Shown: positions 55,811-64,000 of the stretch, one piece after another
How the letters are laid out: every line of letters starts with the position of its first letter
Numbering within the stretch: position 1 is the stretch's first letter
Assembly (NCBI GenBank): GCA_009781005.1
Contig: WQYX01000016.1
Coordinates: 1 to 64,000, forward strand
Length of the DNA stretch: 64,000 nucleotides
Direction: 5' to 3'
DNA from: Polyangiaceae bacterium
GTDB lineage: Bacteria; Myxococcota_A; Polyangia; Polyangiales; Polyangiaceae
Translations under genes and position numbers: made by a program
The notes under the pieces: model-generated
Databases searched by the model: none
Seen by the model: the letters and a program-made list of their open reading frames with translations, nothing else
Told to the model about the DNA's origin: nothing

Positions 55811-56899
55811 ATGGCGACCCACCTTCCTTTCCCGAGCGCGTGCTCCCGAGCCCTCCTGATCTGCCTTGGCCTCGGAGCCTTCGGCTGCGCAAACGAGGTC
55901 GACACGAAAGACACCGTCAACGTCGATGTCGTCGATCCAGCCGCAGATCTCATGGTCTACGGCGGCGTGGAGGACAACGACGATCAGGCGGTGCCTGGCG
56001 TCGTTGCGTTGCGTGTCGGCACAGGTGGCACCTTCGAACTTTGCTCGGGAGCTCTCGTCGCACCGAATCTCGTGCTGACCGCGCGGCACTGCGTGTCGAA
56101 GAATGTGACGACGTCGGTCTCGTGTGACGAGAACGGACGCTCTGCAAACGGCAAGCACATCTCCGGCGAGGGAGATCCGACGATCATCGGCATCTATACC
56201 GGTGCGACACCGAACTTCGCGCGCAGGCCCGAGGCGAGCGGACACGCGATCGTCACACCGAGGGGTTCGTACCTTTGCAACTCCGACATCGCGCTCGTCG
56301 TGCTCGACCAATCTATCGACAGCGTCGCGCCGGTGGCCGTCCGTCTTCAATCAACGGCGCGCGTGGGCGAGACGATCCGAGCGGTCGGCTACGGCCAGAA
56401 CGATCAAGGCGCGCCCATCGGCACGCGCTACCGTAAAAGCGGCGTGAGCGTGCTCGCGCAAGGTCGCGCGGTCTCCGAGAGCGGAACGCCGCTCGGCACG
56501 CACGAATTCGAGGTGGGCCGCTCGATCTGCCAAGGTGATTCGGGCGGACCGGCGATCAGCGAAGGATCCCTCGCCGTGATCGGCGTGGTCTCGCGCGGCA
56601 GCGGATGCGACGACAACTACGGGCACATCTACACGACGACGGCGGGCTTCGACGAGCTCTTCGACGAGGCATTCGCGATTGCCGGCTCGACACCAATCCT
56701 CGAAGTGAGCACGGCAACGGGCGACAACCCGTCTACGCAACCACAATCGACCGGCCAGAATCCAACCGAAAGTCCATCGGCGTCGTCGAACACGGCATCA
56801 TGCGCGATCCATCCTGGTGGATCACGCGCTTCGTCTGCACTCCTCGCTGCCGTCGGTCTCGCGATCTCACTGCTCCTGCGCCGCCGCCACCCACTTTGA
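55811..56899 (+). CDS. Trypsin-like serine protease, lipoprotein with MYXO-CTERM-like tail
   Basis: A 362-residue S1-family protease. It has a signal peptide with lipobox AFGC (Cys26), a catalytic domain with TARHC (His), NSDIALVVLD (Asp) and CQGDSGGP (Ser), and several Cys for disulfides. The C-terminal region is Ser/Thr/Asn/Pro-rich, ending CAIHPGGSRASSALLAAVGL plus AISLLLRRRHPL: a Cys, a Gly-rich spacer, a hydrophobic helix and an Arg cluster. That is the pattern of MYXO-CTERM sorting tails, which are processed at the outer surface. Having both a lipobox and this tail is unusual. The start has no strong ribosome-binding site. It ends 6 bp from the convergent polA. Confidence 0.85.
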   Translation: MATHLPFPSACSRALLICLGLGAFGCANEVDTKDTVNVDVVDPAADLMVYGGVEDNDDQAVPGVVALRVGTGGTFELCSGALVAPNLVLTARHCVSKNVTTSVSCDENGRSANGKHISGEGDPTIIGIYTGATPNFARRPEASGHAIVTPRGSYLCNSDIALVVLDQSIDSVAPVAVRLQSTARVGETIRAVGYGQNDQGAPIGTRYRKSGVSVLAQGRAVSESGTPLGTHEFEVGRSICQGDSGGPAISEGSLAVIGVVSRGSGCDDNYGHIYTTTAGFDELFDEAFAIAGSTPILEVSTATGDNPSTQPQSTGQNPTESPSASSNTASCAIHPGGSRASSALLAAVGLAISLLLRRRHPL

Positions 56900-56905
56900 A
56901 TCCGG

Positions 56906-59743
56906 TTAATGCGCGTCGCCCCAGTGTTGGCCGTGTCCGACATCCACGACGAGCGGCACGTCGAGCGAAAACGCTGTCTCCATCGCCTCTTTGATCCGAA
57001 TCTCCGCTTCTTCGACGCGACGTGTGGGCACCTCGAAGACGAGTTCGTCGTGCACGGTGAGGATCATCCGCGCGCCCGGCACGACGTCACCTTCGCCTAG
57101 CTCGATCATCGCGAGCTTGAGGATGTCCGCCGCCGTGCCCTGGATGGGGGTGTTTCTGGCGACGCGCTCGGCTTCGAAGCGCAAGCCGCGATTTGCAGAA
57201 TGCAAGTTTGGCAAAAAACGCCTCCGCCCAAGGATGGTTCGCACGGCTTCGCCGCTTCGCGCTTCTTCCACCGTGCGCGTCATGAAGTTGCGCACGCCCA
57301 CGAAGCGATCGAAGTACGAGTCGATGAAACGCGCCGCCTCTTGACGCGAAATCCCGAGCTCCCGCGCGAGCCGCGCCTCACCCATGCCGTAGATGAGACC
57401 GAAGTTGATCGCTTTGGCGCGGCGACGCATCTCGCTCGTCACCTCGTCGCGTGGGACGCCGAACACGAGCGACGCCGTGTGCGCGTGAACATCGAGTTTG
57501 TCGCGAAACGCAACGCCGAGCTGCTCGTCTCTGGAGAGGTGCGCAAGCACGCGAAGCTCGATCTGCGAGTAGTCCGCGCTCACGATCTCGAAGCCTTCGG
57601 GCGCAACGAATGCGGATCGCACGAGGCGGCCGACGTCCGAGCGAATCGGAATATTTTGCAGGTTCGGCTCTGTCGACGACAAGCGCCCCGTCGCCGCAAC
57701 CGCTTGCTCGAAGCGCGTGTGAATGCGCCCCGTCTCTGGGTTGACCGCGCGAGGAAGCCCCTCGAGGTAGGTCCCTTTGAGCTTGTCGAGCTCGCGATAG
57801 TCGAGGATCACTTGCGGAAGCGGATGCTTGTCGGCGAGCTCATCGAGCACGGCGGCGTCGGTCGAGCGACCGCCTTTCGCGGTGCGTTTGACGACCGGCA
57901 GCGCGAGCTCGTCGAACAAAATAGCTTCGAGCTGATCGCGCGAGCGAATCGCGAACCTGCGTCCCACCATCTCTTGCGCTTTTGCCTCGAGCGCTTCGCA
58001 CTCGGTCTCGACCTTCGCCGCGATCGTCGCGAGCTTCGAGATATCGACGAGCACGCCTTTTTGCTCCATCGCTGCCAGGACGCGCGAGAGCGGCAACTCG
58101 ACGTCCTCGTAGAGCGATCCGAGTCCATCCTTCGCAACGCGCGCATCGAGCCGTGCGGCGAGCGAAAGCGCGAGTTCTGCGGACGGCGCGGCGAATGCGG
58201 TGGCGCGCTCGACGTCGAGCTCGTCGAAGGCGACGCGCCCGCTCTTCTTCTTTGCGGACGCCGCCCCCTCGTAGAGCGGCAGCTCGGTGCCAAACTCGCG
58301 CCGCACGAGATCCTTCATGTCGTGCGGCGCCTCGGGATCGAGGAGGTAGGCGGCGAGCATCGGGTCCGACATCTTGCCTTCGATGGGCAGGCCGAAGCGC
58401 GCCAGAATGTTTTCGATGCGCTTGATGTCGTAAGCGACTTTGCGCACGTTCACATCACACATGACGGGCGCGAGAGCCGCACGAAATTCCTCCCAGCCGA
58501 TTTGCGCGGGCGCTCCGAGATAGCGATGCATGATCGGCACGTAAAGGCCGTCACCTTCCATGGCGGAGAGCGCGACGCCGATGACTTCGGCGCGTGTCGA
58601 GTCGGGAGAGCTAGCGGCAACGGAGATCCCGAGCGCGCCTCCCGCCCGCGCATCCGCGAGCACCGCGTGGACGTCCGCGATTGCCTGGGCGCGCCGATAG
58701 GTTCGCGCGGTCGGCACCGAGGTTGCGGCGGCGTGCGAGGCAGCCGTTGCGGCTGCAGCACGGCCCCCACCCTTCTCTCTTGACGCCGGGTGCTCGTGTC
58801 CGGCGCCCGCGTGCGCCTCCGTGGCGCCGATTTGATCGAGCAGCCGCGTGAATTCGAGCTCGATAAAGAGCTTGCGTAATGCGTCGACGTCTGCGCCGCC
58901 GTAGAGCAAGTGATCTTGGTCCCAGTCGATGGGGACGTCGGCCTTGAGCGTCACGAGCTCCCGCGAGACGCGCGCGTCGGCCTCGTGCGTCATAAGCATC
59001 TCCCTCAACTTCGCGCGCTTGATTGCGCCGACGTTCCGGTAGATGCCGTCGATGTTCCCATATTCGTGAAGCAGATCTGCTGCCGTCTTGGGGCCAACGC
59101 TCGGAACGCCAGGAACGTTGTCGGACGTGTCGCCCGTCAATGCAAGCAGGTCGCCGAGCTGACTTGGAGGCACGCCAAACTTCGCTTCGACTTCCGCGGG
59201 ACCGTACGCTCGATCGCGCATCGAATCCCAGAGAAGAACGCGCTCGTCGGTATCGCGCACGAGCTGCATGAGATCCTTGTCGGCGCTCACGATGACGACA
59301 CGCAGACCGTCGTCCATGGCGCGTGCAACGACCGCGGCGATGAGGTCGTCCGCCTCGATGGCGTTGGCGCAGTAGATGGGAATGTTGTAGGCGCGCACGA
59401 TCTGTTCGCAGCGAACGATCTGTTGCGACAGATCCGGTGGAGCCGGCGGACGCGTCGCTTTGTAGCGCGCATCGATTTGCTTGCGGAAGCTCGGACGGCC
59501 CGAATCCATCGCCACGGCGAGCATCCGAGGACGCCGCTCGTTGACGATCTTCTGCAGCATGTTGACCGTGCCCATCACCGCGTGAGTGACTTCACCCTTG
59601 GAGTTCGAAAGCGGCGCAATCGCGTGGTAGGCGCGAAAGACGTATCCCGAGAGATCGACGATATAGAGAACGTCTTGGCTCCCGGGCGGAGGGAGTGCCG
59701 CGGGGTTCGAAGGACGGGCGGTTTTGGGTGGCACGCGCCGCAC
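56906..59743 (-). CDS. polA: DNA polymerase I
   Basis: A 945-residue family A polymerase. The N-terminal 5' nuclease domain (about 22-320) includes YIVDLSGYVFRAYHA and IEADDLIAAVVARA. The 3'-5' exonuclease-like domain (about 360-570) lacks the first catalytic DxE: the equivalent segment is GISVAASSPDSTRAEVIGVA. The third motif is also lost, so proofreading is probably absent. The polymerase domain has DYSQIELRVLAHLSRDE, AKAINFGLIYGMGEARLA and MILTVHDELVFEVP intact. It fills Okazaki gaps and repair gaps. The gene is convergent with the protease. Confidence 0.95.
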   Translation of the reverse strand: MRRVPPKTARPSNPAALPPPGSQDVLYIVDLSGYVFRAYHAIAPLSNSKGEVTHAVMGTVNMLQKIVNERRPRMLAVAMDSGRPSFRKQIDARYKATRPPAPPDLSQQIVRCEQIVRAYNIPIYCANAIEADDLIAAVVARAMDDGLRVVIVSADKDLMQLVRDTDERVLLWDSMRDRAYGPAEVEAKFGVPPSQLGDLLALTGDTSDNVPGVPSVGPKTAADLLHEYGNIDGIYRNVGAIKRAKLREMLMTHEADARVSRELVTLKADVPIDWDQDHLLYGGADVDALRKLFIELEFTRLLDQIGATEAHAGAGHEHPASREKGGGRAAAATAASHAAATSVPTARTYRRAQAIADVHAVLADARAGGALGISVAASSPDSTRAEVIGVALSAMEGDGLYVPIMHRYLGAPAQIGWEEFRAALAPVMCDVNVRKVAYDIKRIENILARFGLPIEGKMSDPMLAAYLLDPEAPHDMKDLVRREFGTELPLYEGAASAKKKSGRVAFDELDVERATAFAAPSAELALSLAARLDARVAKDGLGSLYEDVELPLSRVLAAMEQKGVLVDISKLATIAAKVETECEALEAKAQEMVGRRFAIRSRDQLEAILFDELALPVVKRTAKGGRSTDAAVLDELADKHPLPQVILDYRELDKLKGTYLEGLPRAVNPETGRIHTRFEQAVAATGRLSSTEPNLQNIPIRSDVGRLVRSAFVAPEGFEIVSADYSQIELRVLAHLSRDEQLGVAFRDKLDVHAHTASLVFGVPRDEVTSEMRRRAKAINFGLIYGMGEARLARELGISRQEAARFIDSYFDRFVGVRNFMTRTVEEARSGEAVRTILGRRRFLPNLHSANRGLRFEAERVARNTPIQGTAADILKLAMIELGEGDVVPGARMILTVHDELVFEVPTRRVEEAEIRIKEAMETAFSLDVPLVVDVGHGQHWGDAH

Positions 59744-59749
59744 GGTAGC

Positions 59750-59953
59750 TCACTTGAAGGCGCAGCCGCTGGAGAGCCCCAGTTTGCGAAAGATTGTCGC
59801 TGCTGGACAGAAGCCCGTGAAGCTGGATTGCAGCAGGTTCAGTCCTATGAAAACGGTGAAGAGCAGCCACCACGGCGAGACGAAATAGACCAGCACGACA
59901 CTGATAAGAATCATGGTGCCGGCAAACGCAAAGACAGCTCGATCGATGTTCAT
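59750..59953 (-). CDS. DUF2892 (YgaP-like) small membrane protein
   Basis: A 67-residue protein from ATG 59953 (AGAGAGAG upstream); a GTG one codon earlier is possible. It matches DUF2892: MNIDRAVFAFAGTMILISVV, a central helix (WWLLFTVFIGLNLLQSSFT) and the signature GFCPAATIFRKLGLSSGCAF with two Cys. Function is unknown in this family, some members of which are fused to rhodanese. It is 6 bp upstream of polA on the same strand. Confidence 0.85.
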   Translation of the reverse strand: MNIDRAVFAFAGTMILISVVLVYFVSPWWLLFTVFIGLNLLQSSFTGFCPAATIFRKLGLSSGCAFK

Positions 59954-60118
59954 CACGACTCTCTCTTGAAGTTTGGTTGGCGTGGCGTACCACGCTCGGA
60001 AGCCTGTTTTCTAGATGCGTGGTTCGTGTTTTCAAATCATATTTCGATGTCAAGAAGATGGCATTCGTCATTTGAATGCTGGATTCTTCGACAATGAGGG
60101 ACAACGAATTACAAGTTG

Positions 60119-61750
60119 ATGACAATGCGCCGCGGCGCTCGTGCTTCGCTGCCGCTCATGCAAGTCGCCCTGTGTTTCGCGTACTTCGCCGTCCTTCTGC
60201 TTTTGGCGATGTACGGGCTTCACCGTTCGCATCTGGTGCTGACTGTCCTGCGCTACCGCCACAAATTGCGCGCGCTTCGCGACGGCGCGTCGCCACTTTC
60301 ACTCGATGTGGATCCTGCCACGTTGCCACGCGTGACGATCCAACTGCCGCTCTTCAACGAAGCCACGGTCGTAAGCCGCTTGCTCGAGCAAACGGCGCGC
60401 ATGGTGTATCCGCGGAGCAGGCTCGAAATCCAAGTGCTCGACGACTCGACCGATGAGAGCCGCCAGATGGCGCGCTCGAAGGTCATGGCGCTCGCGGCCT
60501 CGGCACCGCCGCTAGAGAGAGGGGCGCGCGCCGATTGGCAGGGCGACCTCGACATCGTTTATCGGCACCGCGTGGATCGCACCGGTTACAAGGCCGGCGC
60601 ACTCGATGCTGGCTTGAAGGTCGCGAAGGGCGAGCTCGTCGCCATCTTCGACGCCGATTTCATCCCGGGCGAAACGTTTCTGCTCAACCTCGTTCCGCAC
60701 TTTGTCGCCGACGCCAAGGTCGGCATGGTCCAAGCGCGCTGGGGCCACATGAACCGCGACCTGTCGTGGCTCACGCGCGTGCAGGCGCTCATGCTCGATG
60801 GTCACCATCTCGTCGAAAATCGCGCACGCTCGGCGGCAGGCTGGCTCTTCAACTTCTCCGGCACCGGCGGCATGTGGCGACGTGCAGCCATCGAAGAGAG
60901 CGGCGGCTGGCAGCACGACACGCTGACCGAAGATCTCGATCTGTCGTACCGCGCGCAGATGGCAGGCTGGAAATTCGTCTACCGCGAGAACGTCGTGACG
61001 CCCGCGGAGCTCCCCGAAGACGTCAGCGCCCTCCGAGCGCAGCAGTTCCGTTGGGCAAAGGGAACCGTGCAAACTGCACGCAAGTTGATGAAGCGCGTGA
61101 TGACGACGCGCGAGCTCACGCTCATGCAGCGCATCGAAGCATTCTTCCACATGACGCCGCACTTCGCGTACCCGCTCATGGTCGTTCTCAGCGTGCTGCT
61201 TTTGCCGGCGCTCCTGCTCATGCCCGCAACGAACCCGGTGACGATGCTCCTCATCGACCTTCCTCTCTGCATCGGCACGACCGGATCGCTGCTCGCGTTC
61301 TACGCGATGGCGGAAGCTGCGCAGGGCCGCAAACGCATGGATGCCGTGCGCACGTTGCCAGCGTTGCTCGCGCTCGGCGCAGGACTCGCGCCACACCTGT
61401 CGAAGGCCGTTTTCGACGGACTTCGCTCAATGGCAGGCGAGTTCGTTCGCACGCCCAAGCACGGTGAAACCCATAGCCGTCGGTACCGCGTACGCGCCGA
61501 TTTGCCCATGATCGAGATCGCGCTCGCGCTCGTCTCGTGCGGAAGTGTCATCGCGTCGATTGAGACCGGTCACTTTTTCGCGACTCCGTTCGCGATGCTC
61601 TTCATGGTTGGCTACGGCTACGTTGCAGCGCTCGTCACGGGCGAACAGTTCGCGCGCCGCAAAGCGGCCCGCCTCGTGCCGGTCTCCGTTTCGCCCTTGG
61701 CCGAGAGCGTTCCGCCGCCTGCCGCAGATGCCGAGGAACTCGCCGCGTAA
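60119..61750 (+). CDS. GT2 family membrane glycosyltransferase (cellulose synthase-like)
   Basis: A 543-residue protein from ATG 60119; TTG 60116 and ATG 60125 are alternatives and no strong ribosome-binding site is visible. After an N-terminal helix (about 15-35), the GT2 domain has RVTIQLPLFNEATVV, VLDDSTDES, IFDADFIPGE (DxD), TLTEDLDLSYRAQM (TED) and QQFRWAKG (QxxRW). Four further membrane helices occupy the C-terminal 220 residues. Such processive enzymes make beta-linked polysaccharides (cellulose, mannan or similar). The sugar is unknown and no partner subunit is adjacent. Confidence 0.9.
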   Translation: MTMRRGARASLPLMQVALCFAYFAVLLLLAMYGLHRSHLVLTVLRYRHKLRALRDGASPLSLDVDPATLPRVTIQLPLFNEATVVSRLLEQTARMVYPRSRLEIQVLDDSTDESRQMARSKVMALAASAPPLERGARADWQGDLDIVYRHRVDRTGYKAGALDAGLKVAKGELVAIFDADFIPGETFLLNLVPHFVADAKVGMVQARWGHMNRDLSWLTRVQALMLDGHHLVENRARSAAGWLFNFSGTGGMWRRAAIEESGGWQHDTLTEDLDLSYRAQMAGWKFVYRENVVTPAELPEDVSALRAQQFRWAKGTVQTARKLMKRVMTTRELTLMQRIEAFFHMTPHFAYPLMVVLSVLLLPALLLMPATNPVTMLLIDLPLCIGTTGSLLAFYAMAEAAQGRKRMDAVRTLPALLALGAGLAPHLSKAVFDGLRSMAGEFVRTPKHGETHSRRYRVRADLPMIEIALALVSCGSVIASIETGHFFATPFAMLFMVGYGYVAALVTGEQFARRKAARLVPVSVSPLAESVPPPAADAEELAA

Positions 61751-61880
61751 TCAGAAATCGCGTCATGAATTCTCCGGGCTAGCCGAGCTCCGAAAAAGCC
61801 TCTACTATCGAATACCTGCGAGTGCTGAGTCGTCAGCCGGGGATGACCCACGCAAGAACCCGTCGGGGGTGGAGACGATC

Positions 61881-62273
61881 ATGACGAAGGCCGAGATCGT
61901 CCAGGCGCTTTACGCAAGGGTTGGTGGATTCTCGAAGAAAGAATCGGCGGACATCGTTGACCTCGTTTTCGAGATGATGAAAGAGACACTCGGCCGCGGA
62001 GAGAAGATCAAGATCAGCGGCTTCGGCAATTTCGTCCTGCGCGACAAGCGGCAGAGATCGGGCCGTAATCCGCAAACGGGCGATCCGATCAAGATTAGCG
62101 AGCGTCGCGTGCTCACCTTCAAGGCCAGCCAGGTTCTCAAGCAGGCGATCAACCCGAAGATGGATGCATGCATCCCTACCTTGAGCGGCGTCGTCGCAAG
62201 CGGATCGAACGCGGGGCGCGGAGCTCCATCCGTATCGTCCGTCGCCACCGCGGCAGACAGGTCGAAAGAATAA
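61881..62273 (+). CDS. Integration host factor / HU family DNA-binding protein
   Basis: A 130-residue protein from ATG 61881 (GGAG six bases upstream); the longer open frame upstream is non-coding. The first 91 residues are a complete HU/IHF domain: TKAEIVQALYARVGGFSKKE, IKISGFGNFVLRDKRQRSGR and NPQTGDPIKISERRVLTFKA. It most resembles IHF-alpha. The remaining 39 residues form a Ser/Gly/Ala-rich tail, longer than usual IHF. Bends DNA in promoters and recombination complexes. Confidence 0.92.
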   Translation: MTKAEIVQALYARVGGFSKKESADIVDLVFEMMKETLGRGEKIKISGFGNFVLRDKRQRSGRNPQTGDPIKISERRVLTFKASQVLKQAINPKMDACIPTLSGVVASGSNAGRGAPSVSSVATAADRSKE

Positions 62274-62303
62274 GGCTCTAAGGGCGCGGCGCGCTGTCAG
62301 AGC

Positions 62304-62966
62304 GTGTTTACAGTGATCCCCGCAGTCGTCGTCGAACCCTTGCCGTCCTGGGATGCTGCGGAGATCGCGCGACCAGCGCTCAGCGAAGGCAGCGGCGCTG
62401 CATTCTCGTCATGGGACGCATGGCGCTCCAAGGGCGACTCGCGCGCGCTCGTCGCAGGCTGCGTTGCCACGCCCATCCCCGGTTGGGTCGAAGAGATGCG
62501 CCCTTCGGTCGTGGTGCGTATCACCGGGATCTTGCTCGCAGCCGCCGAGCGCATCGTATCGAAACCCGTCGTCGTCACCCGCGAGATCGACGATGTCCTC
62601 CAACTCGGAGCGGCGGATGCGCCTCGAGGCAGCGCGCCCGTGGCGGTCGCGCGAAGGTTCATCACCTTCGGCGATCCTTCCGTCGACGACGCACGAGGCA
62701 AGCTCTTTGCGTGCTTCATCGTTTGCGCGGAGGCACTCGACGCCGCCGGAACAGCACCGGAAAGGTCGGCGTGCGCGGCCATCGTGGCAGCCGCCGAACT
62801 TCGCGGATCCGCCCCCCCGCCCCCGCCAGGGTTCGCGCTCGAGGCGATTGCGTGGTTCGTCCACCACGCGCGAAGGACAGCCATCGTCTGCGGAGTCGCG
62901 ATGGCGGTCGCTGGACTTTTGGCAATCGTCACTCGACGTAAGCCTCGAGCACGGATCTCGGGCTAA
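62304..62966 (+). CDS. Hypothetical protein with C-terminal membrane anchor
   Basis: A 220-residue protein from GTG 62304 (alternative GTG at 62313). It is soluble in the N-terminal about 190 residues, with two weakly similar Trp-containing stretches, then has one hydrophobic helix (TAIVCGVAMAVAGLLAIVTR) close to the C terminus. It has no recognised domain. The start lies in a possible remnant of family B (62300-62312). It is the only plausible frame in this region; the codon pattern supports coding moderately. Confidence 0.5.
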   Translation: MFTVIPAVVVEPLPSWDAAEIARPALSEGSGAAFSSWDAWRSKGDSRALVAGCVATPIPGWVEEMRPSVVVRITGILLAAAERIVSKPVVVTREIDDVLQLGAADAPRGSAPVAVARRFITFGDPSVDDARGKLFACFIVCAEALDAAGTAPERSACAAIVAAAELRGSAPPPPPGFALEAIAWFVHHARRTAIVCGVAMAVAGLLAIVTRRKPRARISG

Positions 62967-63009
62967 ACCAGCAGCACCCAGCGGGCGGGTTGTGTTAGAA
63001 GCGCGCCCC

Positions 63010-64000
63010 ATGGTCAAGCGCCGAAAAGCTCACAGTGCGCTCCTTATCGTCTTCTCGGCGTCGGTGTTGGCGTTCTGGGTTTCCATCGCGGCCGCGCAAG
63101 AACCCGCTCCCGCGGAGCCCGCACGTGCCGCAGAACCTGCTCAGCCAGCGGAGCCTCCCACGAAGCCCTCACCGCCCGAGGCCGCGCCGCCGGCCGCCGC
63201 CACAACACCGAAGGTGGACGCGACCGCGAGGGACAACACCGGAACGCTGATGCCGAGCGAGCTCGCCACCACGCCGCCCGGCACGCGGCCCGCCATCGAT
63301 CCAACGAGTGATCAACAGAAGCTCATGAACCAAGGACAAGAGCGTCCTTTTGGCGAAGGCTGGCTAGGTGGTCGGTCGTCGGAGATTTACAGCGAAGATT
63401 GGTGGGGCCACACGCGACCCACCATCGAGATGCACGGTTATTTCCGCACGCGCGGGGAGCTCTTTCACAACTTCGCGCTCGGGCGCCACGATGATCCCAC
63501 GCTCTCCAGCGCCGTCCTCTGGGCGCAGCCACTCGACCAGAGCTACACCCAGTTGAGCGGCCTGCAACGGCAAGTCCTCCTGTGCGGAAGCGACGGCAAC
63601 GGCACGTGCAACAACAAATCGCAAGCCACGGCAAACCTCCGATTGCGACTGAATCCGGAAATCCATATCTCGGACAATCTTCGCATTCTCACGCAAATCG
63701 ATTTGCTCGATAACCTGGTGCTCGGGTCAACGCCCAACGCGTATGCGATGAAACCAGGCTCGAGCAAGAATGGATACGTCAGCGCGGGCTACAATGCTTA
63801 TGCGCCGCTCGGTTTTTTCTCGACAACACAGGGTTCCCCCACGGCGGGCGTCAATAGCTATCAGAATGCCATCAATGTGCAGCGCGTGTGGGCCGAATAT
63901 CTGACGCCCATCGGCCAGCTCCGTTTCGGTCGAATGCCGGACCATTGGGGTCTCGGCATGGTCGCAAATTCCGGCGACTGTATTGATTGCGATTACCAAT
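63010..64000 (+). CDS. TIGR04551-like outer-membrane protein, partial
   Basis: Starts at ATG 63010 and is still open at the right edge, so the C terminus is missing; 330 complete codons are visible. A signal peptide (ALLIVFSASVLAFWVSIAAA) is followed by an Ala/Pro/Glu-rich linker (about residues 30-95). The folded region contains HTRPTIEMHGYFRTRGELFH, LRLRLNPEIHISDNLRILTQ and a strand pattern ending RFGRMPDHWGLGMVANSGDC. This resembles TIGR04551 family proteins, outer-membrane beta-barrels found in Deltaproteobacteria. The family call is by resemblance. Function is unknown. Confidence 0.7.
   Translation, partial: MVKRRKAHSALLIVFSASVLAFWVSIAAAQEPAPAEPARAAEPAQPAEPPTKPSPPEAAPPAAATTPKVDATARDNTGTLMPSELATTPPGTRPAIDPTSDQQKLMNQGQERPFGEGWLGGRSSEIYSEDWWGHTRPTIEMHGYFRTRGELFHNFALGRHDDPTLSSAVLWAQPLDQSYTQLSGLQRQVLLCGSDGNGTCNNKSQATANLRLRLNPEIHISDNLRILTQIDLLDNLVLGSTPNAYAMKPGSSKNGYVSAGYNAYAPLGFFSTTQGSPTAGVNSYQNAINVQRVWAEYLTPIGQLRFGRMPDHWGLGMVANSGDCIDCDYQ

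Noticed and set aside
57200-58783. 527-codon plus-strand open frame antisense to polA
   Set aside because: Shadow frame of polA; no recognisable motif.

Overview
The window is a GC-rich bacterial chromosome segment with tightly packed genes. It most likely comes from a myxobacterium (Myxococcota, probably a Sorangium/Polyangium-type lineage). The evidence is a trypsin-like lipoprotein with a MYXO-CTERM-like tail, a partial outer-membrane protein resembling the deltaproteobacterial TIGR04551 family, a Cys-rich repeat lipoprotein, a TPM/Tim44 gene cluster, a class II (B12-dependent) ribonucleotide reductase, and many proteins of bacterial housekeeping families. The taxonomic call is inference; no rRNA or tRNA gene was recognised.

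Layout. 1-2.7 kb: a flavin reductase, a DUF4911-like protein and an SDR enzyme in one minus-strand unit. 2.7-5.4 kb: Cys-rich lipoprotein, metal ABC permease, small lipoprotein. 5.4-11.7 kb: glutaminyl-tRNA synthetase fused to a YqeY/GatB tail, divergent from nrdJ, which has a structured leader. 11.9-17.1 kb: TPM protein, two tandem Tim44-like zinc-ribbon membrane proteins, glucose-6-phosphate dehydrogenase. 17.2-28.2 kb: gamma-glutamyltransferase, then a complete moxR-DUF58-batABCDE (aerotolerance) operon. 28.3-36.7 kb: small membrane protein, RND efflux pair, lipB, guaB, REC-GAF-HD-GYP regulator. 37-38.3 kb: CPBP protease and a toxin-antitoxin pair. 39-41 kb: etfBA. 41-47.4 kb: an oxidative-stress locus (hybrid peroxiredoxin-glutaredoxin, flavoprotein disulfide reductase, divergent oxyR) running into dnaX-ybaB-recR and ridA. 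47.6-52.7 kb: an atypical regulator and a malQ-glgX glycogen operon. 52.9-64 kb: TonB-like protein, polytopic membrane protein, protease, polA, GT2 glycosyltransferase, IHF/HU, and the partial outer-membrane protein.

The most unusual content is a set of three families of short inverted-repeat elements, called A, B and C here, scattered through the window with no transposase nearby. Family A (about 120 bp, 20-bp terminal inverted repeats) and family C (34-145 bp) lie directly against stop codons of otherwise unrelated genes. All four C copies begin at a TAA or TAG stop. Six A copies or solo ends lie 0-7 nt from a stop, or supply it. One A copy sits in frame inside the TonB-like coding sequence, so it is translated, resembling Rickettsia palindromic elements. 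Family B (about 141-144 bp, 17-bp inverted ends) has two full and three half copies. One full copy occupies the start region of the DUF58 gene in the bat operon, and one half copy supplies the apparent ribosome-binding site of recR. Two inward-facing C fragments bracket the toxin-antitoxin pair. These are the best candidates for an undescribed system in the window.
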